DNA of 64,000 bases. It comes from Bacillus gaemokensis (GTDB taxonomy: Bacteria; Bacillota; Bacilli; Bacillales; Bacillaceae_G). Location of the stretch: positions 1 through 64,000 of the forward strand of contig NZ_LTAQ01000070.1 of the NCBI RefSeq assembly GCF_001590835.1, written 5' to 3'. The notes under the pieces were generated by a model. That model saw only the letters and a list, made by a program, of their open reading frames with translations, was not told the origin of the DNA and did no database searches. The stretch's first letter is position 1; the number at the start of each line of letters is the position of its first letter. The position numbers were made by a program, and so were the translations under genes. This document shows, piece after piece, positions 26,558-34,796 of this stretch.

Positions 26558-27334
26558 TTAATGATATGATAAAGCTTGTTTCCCCAATGCATCCCAAGAT
26601 TGAATAAAAGTTTCTTTGTTTACTTTATGTGCTTTTTTTCCAGTTAAAGGGTCATTGACATAAATGTACCCGTTCTCAAAACCTATGAGTACAACAGCGT
26701 GTAAATCCAGAGGAGCTGTAATTTGTTTGTTCTCATGTTTCCAAGACTCCCATCTATCCGGAACTTTGTAATCTCCTGTCGTCCAAATCACTACAGGTTT
26801 ACCCGCTTTGATTTGAGTTAACACATCATTGAAATCCTTTCCTGTTAAGTTCACTGTCCGATTTGGAAGGTAATGTTCCATCAATTCTTGTAGTGGTTGA
26901 ACGTAAACTGCATATCCTTTATTTCTCCCCGTTATATCTCCAACGAATCCTTCTTTAGGATCTCCCCATTGAATGATGTCACCAGCTTTGCTCATTGAAA
27001 GTGGTTCAGTATCTTTTTTGATCCTGTTAGCTAACTGCATTTTATTGACTTTAACACCCGCGTGCTGTAATACCATCGCTAAGCTTGTAACTTCGCAACC
27101 ATATTTTAGTTCAGGTTTTTGTGATATTAATGGCACATCTAAAATGATCTTTTCTTGGACTGAGGGAACTGTGGATTGCATTTGTTTGTTTTGAGATGTT
27201 GGATATTTCACGTTTTTTGTTAATCCAACATTTTTATTTCCAACATTGGACTCCTGTTTTTCAGTTGGAGGTTGTTTTGCAGAACAGCCTGCTAAAATGA
27301 AAAATAGAACATATACCATTAAAAGTGTTTTCAC
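26558..27334 (-). CDS. C39-like cysteine peptidase lipoprotein (YvpB-like)
   Basis: About 258 residues. The signal peptide ends in the lipobox ILAGCSAKQ, so the protein should be a surface lipoprotein. The peptidase_C39_2 domain has the catalytic cysteine in YGCEVTSLAMVLQHAG, the histidine in LDLHAVVLIGFENG and the third residue in YVNDPLTG. GTG 27334 is preferred because AAGGTGG lies 5-6 bases upstream; GTG 27343 overlaps that site. The substrate is unknown. It is monocistronic. Confidence 0.85.
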   Translation of the reverse strand: MKTLLMVYVLFFILAGCSAKQPPTEKQESNVGNKNVGLTKNVKYPTSQNKQMQSTVPSVQEKIILDVPLISQKPELKYGCEVTSLAMVLQHAGVKVNKMQLANRIKKDTEPLSMSKAGDIIQWGDPKEGFVGDITGRNKGYAVYVQPLQELMEHYLPNRTVNLTGKDFNDVLTQIKAGKPVVIWTTGDYKVPDRWESWKHENKQITAPLDLHAVVLIGFENGYIYVNDPLTGKKAHKVNKETFIQSWDALGKQALSYH

Positions 27335-27720
27335 GTCATCCACCTTCTTTATGTAGTTCGATACATGTCATACTATTTCATTAAATATAGTTTTTTATTA
27401 ATAGTGTGTTTTAATTTCTAAAATATTTAATGTTACTGTAACTGTTAGTAGAGAACGACAGAGATGTGTGAAAAAATAGGTCAATATTACAGTATTTACC
27501 GAATAATAATTTACTGGTGTTATTCCCAAAAAGATTATTTTGGGTTCTTTATTAACGTTTCAAAATTCGCATTTAAAATGGTAATTTCTAGAAATGATAT
27601 ATACATATTCAAACAATTGAAGATATACAAACAAGGTGAAAAACATATCATTCCTTGATTAGTAAACATTAAAATGGTGATACTAATAAACATGGAATGT
27701 TTATGACAAAGGATGATACT
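27335..27720. other. Intergenic region between divergent genes
   Basis: No gene is supported. It should hold the divergent promoters of the C39 lipoprotein and the DUF3189 gene. Confidence 0.5.
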
Positions 27721-28227
27721 ATGATCTTTATTTACACTGATTTTGGCGGAACACATACTACTTCACTTGCTGCAGCCTACCATTTGAATAAATTACCAAC
27801 TGACCGGAAATTAACAAAAGAAGAAATTTTAAATGTAGAGTATTTCAATAAACTCAAAACTTCTGATATGGGAAAAATTATTTTTCGTGGGAGAGATGAG
27901 GGAGGAAATCCGGTATATACAGTAGGACACGGAACATCAAAGCTAGTTGTACCTGCAATGAAAAATTTAAGTGCGATTCTTCAGCAGCAATATCAAAATA
28001 ATGAAAAAATCATTTTTTCAAATACGTCACCAACTGTACCGATACCCATGACGTTTGGTGGGCTATTTTCTAGAAGGTTACATATTGATTTCATTGGTGT
28101 GCCATTACTAGTATGGGGCGCTAAGCTTTGTTGCGATAATATACAACGATTAGTTACTTATACGAAAGAGGCTGGTAGAATGACAAATGATCATGTTGTT
28201 ATTTTAGAGAATGAAATATTTAAATAA
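27721..28227 (+). CDS. DUF3189 family protein
   Basis: A 168-residue protein beginning MIFIYTDFGGTHTTSLAAAY, with the conserved GRDEGGNPVYTVGHGT segment. These features match DUF3189, a small family restricted to Firmicutes and of unknown function. ATG 27721 follows AAAGGATG; upstream in-frame starts lack a site. It converges with the next gene on a shared terminator. Confidence 0.75.
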   Translation: MIFIYTDFGGTHTTSLAAAYHLNKLPTDRKLTKEEILNVEYFNKLKTSDMGKIIFRGRDEGGNPVYTVGHGTSKLVVPAMKNLSAILQQQYQNNEKIIFSNTSPTVPIPMTFGGLFSRRLHIDFIGVPLLVWGAKLCCDNIQRLVTYTKEAGRMTNDHVVILENEIFK

Positions 28228-28258
28228 AAGCGCAGGATTACGTATCCTACGCTTTTTC
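28226..28258. terminator. Bidirectional terminator between convergent genes
   Basis: AAAAGCGCAGGA pairs with TCCTACGCTTTTT with one mismatch around a short loop. Confidence 0.8.
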
Positions 28259-28956
28259 TATAGAAATTCGACCTTTTTTCGAATGACAATCTTATCAATA
28301 TCTTCTTCTTCATCACCAATATATAAACCACGCTCTTTCAAATATACTTCAAAATATAAATCTGCTTCTGCACGTTCATCATAAGGTTTCACAGATAAAA
28401 CAAACCCTAATTTATTTTGTTCTTCTAAATGAGAAGTGGAGATATACGCAGGAATACTATGGCGTAAAAAGAGCTCCTTAACAGGAATTATCATATCTTT
28501 CATTAGCTTCGATAACATACTCATTTCAAAATCAAAATTAAAACGATCAATGCTAGATAAGTCTGCAAATACAACCCCAATAAAACCAGTATTAAATACC
28601 TCTTGATACTCTGCGTCTTGATGATTATAAAAGTTTTTTTCAATTAAGTAATTTTTAAAATAAGCAACACCATCAGTCTTTTCGAAAGGTTTCGTGGAAA
28701 GAACAAAACCTATTTTCTTTTGTTTATGTAAATACACACAAGACATATGTGCAGAAATCGTATGCTCTTTAAATAAAGAACTTGTTGCTCCTGCAAGACC
28801 ATCTAACACATGATGGACAATTTGGAGCTTTTTGCGAGCAAAATAATAGGATTTTTTTTGTAGTTCCAATGTATCAATAAAGACAGAGCCAATAAAGCCT
28901 GTATTTGAGATAATAGGTGTATGCTTTTTTCTTCCTCTGCGCTTGTTTTGAGCCAT
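28258..28956 (-). CDS. Protein of two tandem copies of an unrecognised domain
   Basis: About 232 residues with a basic head (MAQNKRRGRKKH) and two homologous halves of about 95 residues. The first has NTGFIGSVFIDTLELQKKSY, HTISAHMSC, KKIGFVLSTKPFE and YFKNYLIEKNFY. The second has NTGFIGVVFADLSS, HSIPAYIST, NKLGFVLSVKPYD and YFEVYLKERGLY. No signal peptide or transmembrane helix is seen. ATG 28956 is chosen since AAGGGATGAT lies upstream at good distance; ATG 28968 abuts that site. I do not recognise a named domain. Confidence 0.75.
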   Translation of the reverse strand: MAQNKRRGRKKHTPIISNTGFIGSVFIDTLELQKKSYYFARKKLQIVHHVLDGLAGATSSLFKEHTISAHMSCVYLHKQKKIGFVLSTKPFEKTDGVAYFKNYLIEKNFYNHQDAEYQEVFNTGFIGVVFADLSSIDRFNFDFEMSMLSKLMKDMIIPVKELFLRHSIPAYISTSHLEEQNKLGFVLSVKPYDERAEADLYFEVYLKERGLYIGDEEEDIDKIVIRKKVEFL

Positions 28957-29067
28957 TGTAAAAATCATCCCTTCAAGTACGATTGAAATAAAAAGAACAT
29001 TTGTTCGTATATTTATATTTTACTATTAAACCGCTATAAAGTAAAGGGATTTTCACCAAAATACAAT

Positions 29068-29099
29068 AAAAAAGACACCTTTTAAAAGGTGTCTTTTTT
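29068..29099. terminator. Bidirectional terminator
   Basis: AAAAAAGACACCTTTT pairs perfectly with AAAAGGTGTCTTTTTT. It lies downstream of the leftward small gene at 29144-29248. Confidence 0.85.
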
Positions 29100-29143
29100 A
29101 TTGTAGGGAAGAGGATTCAACCCAATTTTATTTGCAATTTATA

Positions 29144-29248
29144 TTATGAAACAGAGACAAGTTCTTCTGCATCTTCTACATCTAAATGACAATCCATTGT
29201 ACGTACATCTTGATCTTCATGACTTCCGAAATAAATAGTAATTTTCAT
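29144..29248 (-). CDS. Small protein, 34 residues
   Basis: The frame MKITIYFGSHEDQDVRTM continuing with DCHLDVEDAEELVSVS ends at TAA. It has a good ribosome-binding site (AAAGGAGC, 7-10 bases before the ATG) and is followed by a strong terminator, so it looks like a real gene. The acidic C-terminus and single cysteine are the only notable features. It is divergent from the leader peptide and MFS gene on the other strand. Confidence 0.7.
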   Translation of the reverse strand: MKITIYFGSHEDQDVRTMDCHLDVEDAEELVSVS

Positions 29249-29418
29249 ATGTATCGCTCCTTTATTCTAGGAATACCTAAAATAATTACTAGTAATGTTA
29301 CTGATTATTATATACCACTTTTTCCATTTCGACAATCTTATCTAGTTTATAAGTTTATTTTGTTAAGATTAAGAATATTTGTTAAAATATCTTTAATTAC
29401 ATTTAAGGAGGAATTAGC

Positions 29419-29475
29419 ATGTTAAAAACGGTACAAACATTCTCAAGTGAAGGAAGAGGAGTGAATAGCATCTAA
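29419..29475 (+). CDS. 18-codon leader peptide upstream of an MFS gene
   Basis: The ORF MLKTVQTFSSEGRGVNSI is preceded by an excellent binding site, TAAGGAGGAATTAGC. It ends 58 bases before the MFS start. Codons 12-15 form the left arm of a hairpin whose right arm can instead pair with the MFS ribosome-binding site. A short well-translated ORF placed this way is typical of translational attenuation leaders. Confidence 0.7.
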   Translation: MLKTVQTFSSEGRGVNSI

Positions 29476-29528
29476 GCTAAATTAACACTCCTGCTTCCGG
29501 ATTGAATACTAGTATCGGAAAGTAGGAG
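29452..29528 (+). promoter_or_regulatory. Competing-hairpin attenuator over the MFS ribosome-binding site
   Basis: Arm 1 GGAAGAGGAGTG (29452-29463, inside the leader ORF) pairs with arm 2 CACTCCTGCTTCC (29486-29498). Arm 2 can alternatively pair with arm 3 CGGAAAGTAGGAG (29516-29528), which contains the Shine-Dalgarno AGGAG of the MFS gene (TTG 29534). The two pairings are mutually exclusive. Ribosome position on the leader should therefore decide whether the MFS gene is translated. There is no T-run, so the control would be translational. Confidence 0.65.
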
Positions 29529-29533
29529 AACAT

Positions 29534-30739
29534 TTGAACAATCGTACGCTGGCAAACCATAATATTTCTATTTTATTTTGGGTACATTTTTTTGGAACAA
29601 TTAGCTTTTTACAGGCAGTTATGACGTTATTTTATGTAGAAAGAGGATTAACTCCCTCAAATATTTTTATCGTATTAATGTGCTGGAGTGGAACAGTCCT
29701 AATCGGGGAAGTACCAGCAGGCGTCTTTGCAGATCGATTTGGTTTAAAGGCTTCTTTTATAACAGGAGCATTTATAAAGATAGCAAGCATTTCTATTTTG
29801 TTCTTTGCTGATAACATACGGCTGTTTTGTTTGTATAGCTTATTGAATGGTTTATCCGTCACTTTTTTCTCGGGTGCTGATGAAGCCTTAATATATGAAT
29901 CTTTAAAAGATACGAATGAACAACACCTTATGGATAAAGCGATGGGGAAAATTCAATCAGCAAGTTTTATTTCAATGTTAATTGCTGTTATTTTTGGATC
30001 TTATTTTGCGAAAGATTTAAAGGAAGAGCAATTTCTTATTCTAATTATACTCGGGTTACTTTTCCACTTCGTAGAATTGATTTTACTTCTATTTATAAAA
30101 AATCCCAAAACGAACTTTACGTATAGTGAATCTTCTTTTTCACAAGTAATAGAAGGTATACGAGTCATTCGAAAAGAACCTCAATTACTTATTATGTTTT
30201 TGAATATATCACTTGTATTTATTGCAGCAAGTGCAGTTTTTGATAACTACGATCAACTCTTATTAAAAAACGCAGGAGTTCCCATATTTACAATTGGTAT
30301 GCTGTACGCCCTCGCTGCAATAGGTGGTTATTGTACATCCATTTCTATCGGATGGTTAACCAAAAAATTCTCTCGTGTATTTCTATTAAATCTTTCAGGC
30401 GTTTTAGCTGTCGGGGGATTACTATTAGCAGCATGTTTTGGAGATACGCTATAGATTGTTTTAGGAGCATTTATCATATTACGATTTGTAAGAGCGATAA
30501 GATACCCAATTTATTCACAGCTAAGTAATGACATTATTCCATCACATGTACGTGCAACAACAATTTCACTGTTATCAGTCCTAGATTCTGTGCTTGATTT
30601 AATTATCTTTGGTACGTTATCTGTAATTGCTGATTACGGATTGTCTGTTATTTTTATTGGATGTGCTGTGATTGCTCTAATAGGTACTTGTTTACCAATC
30701 AAGAAGGATAGGGAAGTACAGCAGAAAAAAGAGTTATGA
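29534..30739 (+). pseudogene. MFS transporter interrupted by an in-frame amber codon
   Basis: TTG 29534 follows AGTAGGAGA. The protein (NNRTLANHNISILFWVHFFG...) is an MFS transporter with VPAGVFADRFGLK in the first cytoplasmic loop. Translation stops at TAG 30452-30454 after GDTL, about residue 306. The same frame then stays open for 94 codons (IVLGAFIILRFVRAIRYPIY, then SNDIIPSHVRATTISLLS) to TGA 30739. A full-length product would be 401 residues. So one nonsense change removes the last three or so helices, unless the amber is read through. It lies behind the leader/attenuator. Confidence 0.8.
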
Positions 30740-30748
30740 CCAATTTTT

Positions 30749-30786
30749 AATAAACATCTCTTTAAAATAAAAAGATGTTTATTTTA
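30749..30786 (+). terminator. Terminator after the MFS gene
   Basis: AATAAACATCT pairs with AGATGTTTATTTT; a T-rich tail follows. Confidence 0.8.
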
Positions 30787-30787
30787 T

Positions 30788-31039
30788 CTACTCGAACATT
30801 TTCATGTTGTTTATTACTATTGAAAGTTTATAATTTGCGTATGTATTTAACTCTTCTAAAAATTCATCTAGTTCCTGATGGGAGGAAAAGAAACCTTCTG
30901 TTAAATAGCATCCATCTCCGCTAATTTTATAAATGTTTTCAATGCATGATTGCCGTTGTACAAAAGATAAAAATGGTTTGTGAACTAAAGCTTTTGTATA
31001 AATTGTTAAAAATGTTTGAATGGACTTACCAGCTTTGAA
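30788..31039 (-). pseudogene. Lrp/AsnC-family regulator, C-terminal fragment
   Basis: The minus strand reads AGKSIQTFLTIYTKALVHK, then SFVQRQSCIENIYKISGDGC, YLTEGFFSSHQELDEFLEEL and NYKLSIVIN. This is the ligand-binding RAM domain of an Lrp/AsnC regulator, with the typical Y-K-I-S-G-D-G-C-Y motif. The N-terminal DNA-binding domain is missing and the frame opens after a stop. The fragment cannot regulate DNA by itself. Confidence 0.8.
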
Positions 31040-31049
31040 TCATTGTTTA

Positions 31050-31145
31050 CTTACAAGAAAAGAATTAATCACATATTTAAATCAACAAAATATGCATACA
31101 AACATTCTGGTCCCAAACGATAGAGAAACATTAGAATTTAAATGA
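31050..31145 (+). pseudogene. Short C-terminal remnant of an unidentified gene
   Basis: An open frame encodes LTRKELITYLNQQNMHTNIL followed by VPNDRETLEFK and TGA. It has no start and abuts the truncated Lrp fragment, which suggests a deletion junction near 31040. The family was not recognised. Confidence 0.35.
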
Positions 31146-31289
31146 AAACCTTCTGTTAGGTGCCTTTAATTTATGGAACAAATAGAAGGCACCTAATAAT
31201 ACTTAATTGAAATCGCTCTCTCTAAATAAGATATAATTAAATTTATGAAACTATAAAAGATTATAAGAATTGAGATGAGAGGTTTAAAA

Positions 31290-32192
31290 ATGAATTTGAA
31301 AAAAATTCACTTTGTCATAACCATTTGTATTTTGATAGGGATCAGCGTTACAATTCTACAGCAAATATCAGAAACAAAGTCTATAAAAGCTAAGAATCTA
31401 CCAGATAAAGTACTAACAATTGCGCATAGAGGCGCATCTGCGTATGCCCCAGAACATACGATACCAGCCTACAAATTAGGCCAACAATTAAAAGGTGACT
31501 ATATAGAAATAGACCTTCAAATGACAAAAGATGGGCACTTAATTGCTATGCATGATGAAACATTAAATCGAACAACAAATGGCTCAGGACGTATTAAAGA
31601 TCATACATTAGAAGAAATAAAAAGCCTTGATGCCAGTAGCTTTTTTAATAAAAAACATCCCAATCTAGCGAAAAGTGAATTTAAGGACGTAAAAGTACCC
31701 ACGCTTGAAGAAATTATTGAAATGTTTGGACGTGATGCGCGTTATTATATCGAAACAAAATCACCAAAGGACTATCCTGGAATGGAAGAAAAACTGTTAG
31801 AAGTACTTAGTCGATACCAACTAAGTGATCCGACTCTCGTAAAAGAAAAAATAATCATCCAGTCATTTAGTAAAGAAAGTTTAAAGAAGATTTATAGCCT
31901 GAATTCTAACATTCCGCTTGTACAACTATTAACATATAAAAAGGCCAAGAGAGTAACAAATGCAGAATTAGAAGATTATAAAAGTTATTGTATTGGTTTA
32001 GGAATGAATTACGCGGCTGTTGATGCTACATTTGTTCAAAAGGTACATAATCAAGGGTTAGAAGTTCATCCATTTACAGTGGATAAAACGGAAGATATGA
32101 AAAAATTAATTGAGTGGGGCGTAAATGGAATGTTTACGAACTATCCAGATCGTTTACAACGTGTAATTTCTACATTTTATAAAAAAGATTAA
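31290..32192 (+). CDS. Glycerophosphodiester phosphodiesterase, membrane-anchored or secreted
   Basis: About 300 residues of the GDPD family (PF03009). A hydrophobic N-terminal segment (VITICILIGISVTILQ) acts as signal or anchor. The catalytic motifs are LTIAHRGASAYAPEHT, the metal-binding EIDLQ, and MHDETLNRTTNGSG; IETKSPKDYPGME supplies the later acidic residue. It releases glycerol-3-phosphate from glycerophosphodiesters outside the cell. ATG 31290 follows GAGAGGT at good spacing; ATG 31275 precedes that site. Confidence 0.9.
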   Translation: MNLKKIHFVITICILIGISVTILQQISETKSIKAKNLPDKVLTIAHRGASAYAPEHTIPAYKLGQQLKGDYIEIDLQMTKDGHLIAMHDETLNRTTNGSGRIKDHTLEEIKSLDASSFFNKKHPNLAKSEFKDVKVPTLEEIIEMFGRDARYYIETKSPKDYPGMEEKLLEVLSRYQLSDPTLVKEKIIIQSFSKESLKKIYSLNSNIPLVQLLTYKKAKRVTNAELEDYKSYCIGLGMNYAAVDATFVQKVHNQGLEVHPFTVDKTEDMKKLIEWGVNGMFTNYPDRLQRVISTFYKKD

Positions 32193-32277
32193 TCAAAAAA
32201 TAATATGGAATTTTCGTTTCAGCTTTGCTCCTCTATAATAGAGATAAATTATCATAAGTGACAAAAAATACATTATA

Positions 32278-32309
32278 ATAAATAGAGGGCTAACCCCCTT
32301 ATTTATTTC
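32278..32309. terminator. Hairpin upstream of a micro-ORF
   Basis: AATAAATAGAGGG pairs with CCCCCTTATTTATT with a 4-base loop. It may terminate the phosphodiesterase transcript. Confidence 0.55.
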
Positions 32310-32329
32310 TTATAAGGAGAGTGCTTATC

Positions 32330-32359
32330 ATGATTATTAAGTTCATTCGTTTCCGTTAA
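32330..32359 (+). CDS. Possible 9-codon micro-ORF
   Basis: MIIKFIRFR followed by TAA, preceded by the strong site ATAAGGAGAG at 10 bases. It lies 109 bases upstream of the hydrolase gene. The strong site is the only evidence; it could be a leader peptide or chance. Confidence 0.3.
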   Translation: MIIKFIRFR

Positions 32360-32467
32360 TTTGAGGTACATTACATTTATACTCGTTCATTTTTCTAAAA
32401 TGCATTTCGGTATGTTTTAATGTATCTTTTTAAAATGACCAAATTCGAATGAAATGAGGAAATAATT

Positions 32468-33313
32468 ATGAATGAAAAGATAACTAAAATTAATGGAATT
32501 GATATATGTACAGAGAGCTTTGGAAATCCAACTCATCCAGCGGTCTTGCTGATTATGGGTGCAATGTGTTCGATGGTTTACTGGGATGAAGAGTTCTGTC
32601 AAAGATTAGCTGATACAGGGCGATATGTTATTCGATTTGATAATCGAGATGTTGGACGTTCCGTTTCCTATGAACTAGGAAGTTCTCAATATACTGTGGT
32701 AGATATGGCGGATGATGCTGTTGGAGTACTCGATGCATACGACATTACTCAAGCTCACATTGTTGGAATGTCATTGGGTGGTATGATCGCTCAAATTATA
32801 GCAGTGAGGCATCCTCAAAGGGTTCTAACAATGACTTTGATTGCATCAAGTATTTTTGGATCTGATGACAACAACCGGAATTTGCCCCCAATGGATGAAA
32901 AAATTCTTGCTTACCATGCTAATGGAAATAAATTGAATTGGACAGATCACGAATCTGTTGCGAATTATTTGGTTAGAGGATCGGAATTACTCTGTGGATC
33001 AAAGCGTAATTTTGATAAGAAGAGAGTCACGAAGCAGGTAACAAAAGAAATAAAACGAGCAAACAATCTACTCAGCATGTTTAATCATACACTTCTTAAA
33101 GGTGATGCTTACTATGAGGGGAAATTAAAAGAAATAAATATACCTGCGTTGGTTATTCATGGCACAGAAGATACGGCGCTTCCATATGAGCATGGTTTGG
33201 CTCTTGCTAATGAAATTCCTAATGCATCTTTATTAACCCTCGAAGGAACTGGTCATGAAATTCATTTCGACGATTGGGATAATATAATTAACGCTATTGT
33301 GAAACATACTTAA
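32468..33313 (+). CDS. Alpha/beta hydrolase
   Basis: A 281-residue alpha/beta hydrolase. The nucleophile elbow is VGMSLGGMIAQ (catalytic Ser near residue 104), the acidic residue is in HGTEDTALPYEH and the histidine in GTGHEIHFDDW. The sequence RFDNRDVGRS upstream is typical of the esterase/RdmC-like subgroup. No signal peptide is present. ATG 32468 follows GAGGAAATA. A terminator follows. The substrate is unknown. Confidence 0.88.
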   Translation: MNEKITKINGIDICTESFGNPTHPAVLLIMGAMCSMVYWDEEFCQRLADTGRYVIRFDNRDVGRSVSYELGSSQYTVVDMADDAVGVLDAYDITQAHIVGMSLGGMIAQIIAVRHPQRVLTMTLIASSIFGSDDNNRNLPPMDEKILAYHANGNKLNWTDHESVANYLVRGSELLCGSKRNFDKKRVTKQVTKEIKRANNLLSMFNHTLLKGDAYYEGKLKEINIPALVIHGTEDTALPYEHGLALANEIPNASLLTLEGTGHEIHFDDWDNIINAIVKHT

Positions 33314-33342
33314 AAGACTTCTAGAAAATAAAAAATATTTTT

Positions 33343-33386
33343 AAAGCAGAATCTCTATTGATTATTCAATAAAGATTCTGCTTTTT
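33343..33386. terminator. Terminator after the hydrolase
   Basis: AAAGCAGAATCT pairs with AGATTCTGCTTTTT around an 18-base loop. Confidence 0.8.
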
Positions 33387-33404
33387 AGAGATTAATAATG
33401 AAAG

Positions 33405-33509
33405 TTACTCATTTGTATGTCTTTTATATTTTCTTGCTACCTTTATTATAAGAGAAACACCAATCAATGTAGGTAGAAACCAAAACCATAGTTTAGGAAG
33501 TAAATTCAT
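33405..33509 (-). CDS. Possible small membrane protein, 34 residues
   Basis: MNLLPKLWFWFLPTLIGVSL continuing IIKVARKYKRHTNE: one hydrophobic helix with a basic tail. No ribosome-binding site is visible, so it may be the tail of a decayed gene instead. It is included because of its coherent topology and the terminator downstream. Confidence 0.3.
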   Translation of the reverse strand: MNLLPKLWFWFLPTLIGVSLIIKVARKYKRHTNE

Positions 33510-33533
33510 TGTAATAGTAAGAGAGGGATTTAG

Positions 33534-34063
33534 ATGTTCACATCTATAGACTATTTAAAACAGGAAATGAAAAACAGCAAAGGGCATATGATGCTATAAA
33601 TAAGTTGAATTTGATGGATATATTAGCCTCATATCATCCAGTGCTTTGCGGTACAATCCCTATCAGTATTGATATAAACAATTCTGATTTAGATATTGTA
33701 ATGGAAGTACATAATTTTGATGATTTCGAGAAGAAAGTTCAATATTCATTTGTTTGTTATGAAGAGTTTACTATAAAAAGAAAAATAATTAGAAACATAC
33801 CTACTATAAAAGCCAATTTCCTATTTGAAGGTTTCAAATTTGAACTCTTTGGGCAACCACAGCCTGCGCGACACCAATATGCATATAAACATATGATCGT
33901 TGAACACACATTACTTATGCAATTGCCTCATATTCGGAAAGATGTCATACATTTAAAAGAACAAGGTATAAAAACAGAACCTGCTTTTGTAAAAGTTCTA
34001 GGGATTGATGGAGATCCGTATGAACAACTGATTGTATTAGGAAAAGAAATGAAATTATGGTAA
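33534..34063 (+). pseudogene. DUF4269 protein, frameshifted
   Basis: ATG 33534 follows AGAGAGGGA. The frame reads MFTSIDYLKQ and then runs into a stop at TAA after MML. Adding one G to CAGGAAATG near 33564 gives GNEKQQRAYDAINKLNL, which joins the open frame from 33605 (MDILASYHPVLCGTIPISID). The remainder, with NNSDLDIVMEVHN and RHQYAYKHMIVEHTLLMQ, is a DUF4269 nucleotidyltransferase-like protein. The N-terminus is lost through the frameshift. The 3' part shares a transcript with the GrpB-family gene, 13 bases on. Confidence 0.75.
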
Positions 34064-34076
34064 GGAGGAATAGATA

Positions 34077-34601
34077 ATGGCTGAAAAAACAAGAACAATA
34101 GAAATTATGCCTTATAATCCTAAATGGAAAGAAGAGTTTCAAAAAATTAAACAGATGATTGAAGGATACATAGGTGATTTGATTTTAAGAATTGAACATG
34201 TAGGAAGTACTTCTGTTGAAGGCTTAGCAGCAAAACCAATTATTGATATGGACGTAGTTATAGATAATTATGCTATTTTACCTGACATCATACAACGTCT
34301 AGAAAAAGAAGGCTATCAACATCAAGGGAATCTAGGAGTTGAAGGACGTGAGGCATTCCAAAGAACATATGTAGATAGTTTCATGAAGTACCACCTCTAT
34401 GTTTGTCCAAAGGATGGAAAAGGTTATTTAGAGCATATCGCTTTACGGGATTATTTGTCATCTAATGAGACTGCCCGGAAAGAATACGAAGAACTAAAAT
34501 ATCGCTTGGCTGAAAACTATCGATTTGATATTGATCGTTATTGTGAGGCTAAAACAGGTTTTGTAAAGGGGATTTTGAATAAGACAATTTATAAAAACTA
34601 G
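34077..34601 (+). CDS. GrpB family nucleotidyltransferase-fold protein
   Basis: A 174-residue protein of the GrpB/UPF0157 family. The fold landmarks are IEHVGSTSVEGLAAKPIIDMDVVI (GSTS and DxD) and HLYVCPKDGKGYLEHIALRDYL. Members have a nucleotidyltransferase fold, and their cellular role is not settled. ATG 34077 follows AAGGAGGAATAG. The upstream DUF4269 gene is also nucleotidyltransferase-like, which suggests they were once a pair. Confidence 0.85.
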   Translation: MAEKTRTIEIMPYNPKWKEEFQKIKQMIEGYIGDLILRIEHVGSTSVEGLAAKPIIDMDVVIDNYAILPDIIQRLEKEGYQHQGNLGVEGREAFQRTYVDSFMKYHLYVCPKDGKGYLEHIALRDYLSSNETARKEYEELKYRLAENYRFDIDRYCEAKTGFVKGILNKTIYKN

Positions 34602-34617
34602 AAAGGGAACAAAAAAA

Positions 34618-34743
34618 AGAATTGCTACCTTCAATATTTGGAACAAGCAAACATTATGGACAGAACGACTAAGCGCTATCTGTGAAGAAGTAAAGAAAAT
34701 TAATGTGAATATATGCGATTTCCACAGTTTAATGAAATACTAA
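34618..34743 (+). pseudogene. Endonuclease/exonuclease/phosphatase (EEP) family N-terminal remnant
   Basis: RIATFNIWNKQTLWTERLSA followed by ICEEVKKINVNI is the start of an EEP-fold hydrolase, where N-I-W holds the first catalytic asparagine. The frame then degenerates into CDFHSLMKY and TAA. There is no start codon. About 85 percent of the gene is missing. Confidence 0.7.
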
Positions 34744-34760
34744 AAAATACAATAGCAAAT

Positions 34761-34796
34761 GAAAAGTCCTCTTCTTTAAAAGAAAGAGGACTTTCC
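34761..34796. terminator. Bidirectional terminator
   Basis: AAAGTCCTCTTCTTT pairs with AAAGAAAGAGGACTTT with a small bulge. It ends at the stop of the leftward MocR gene. Confidence 0.8.
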
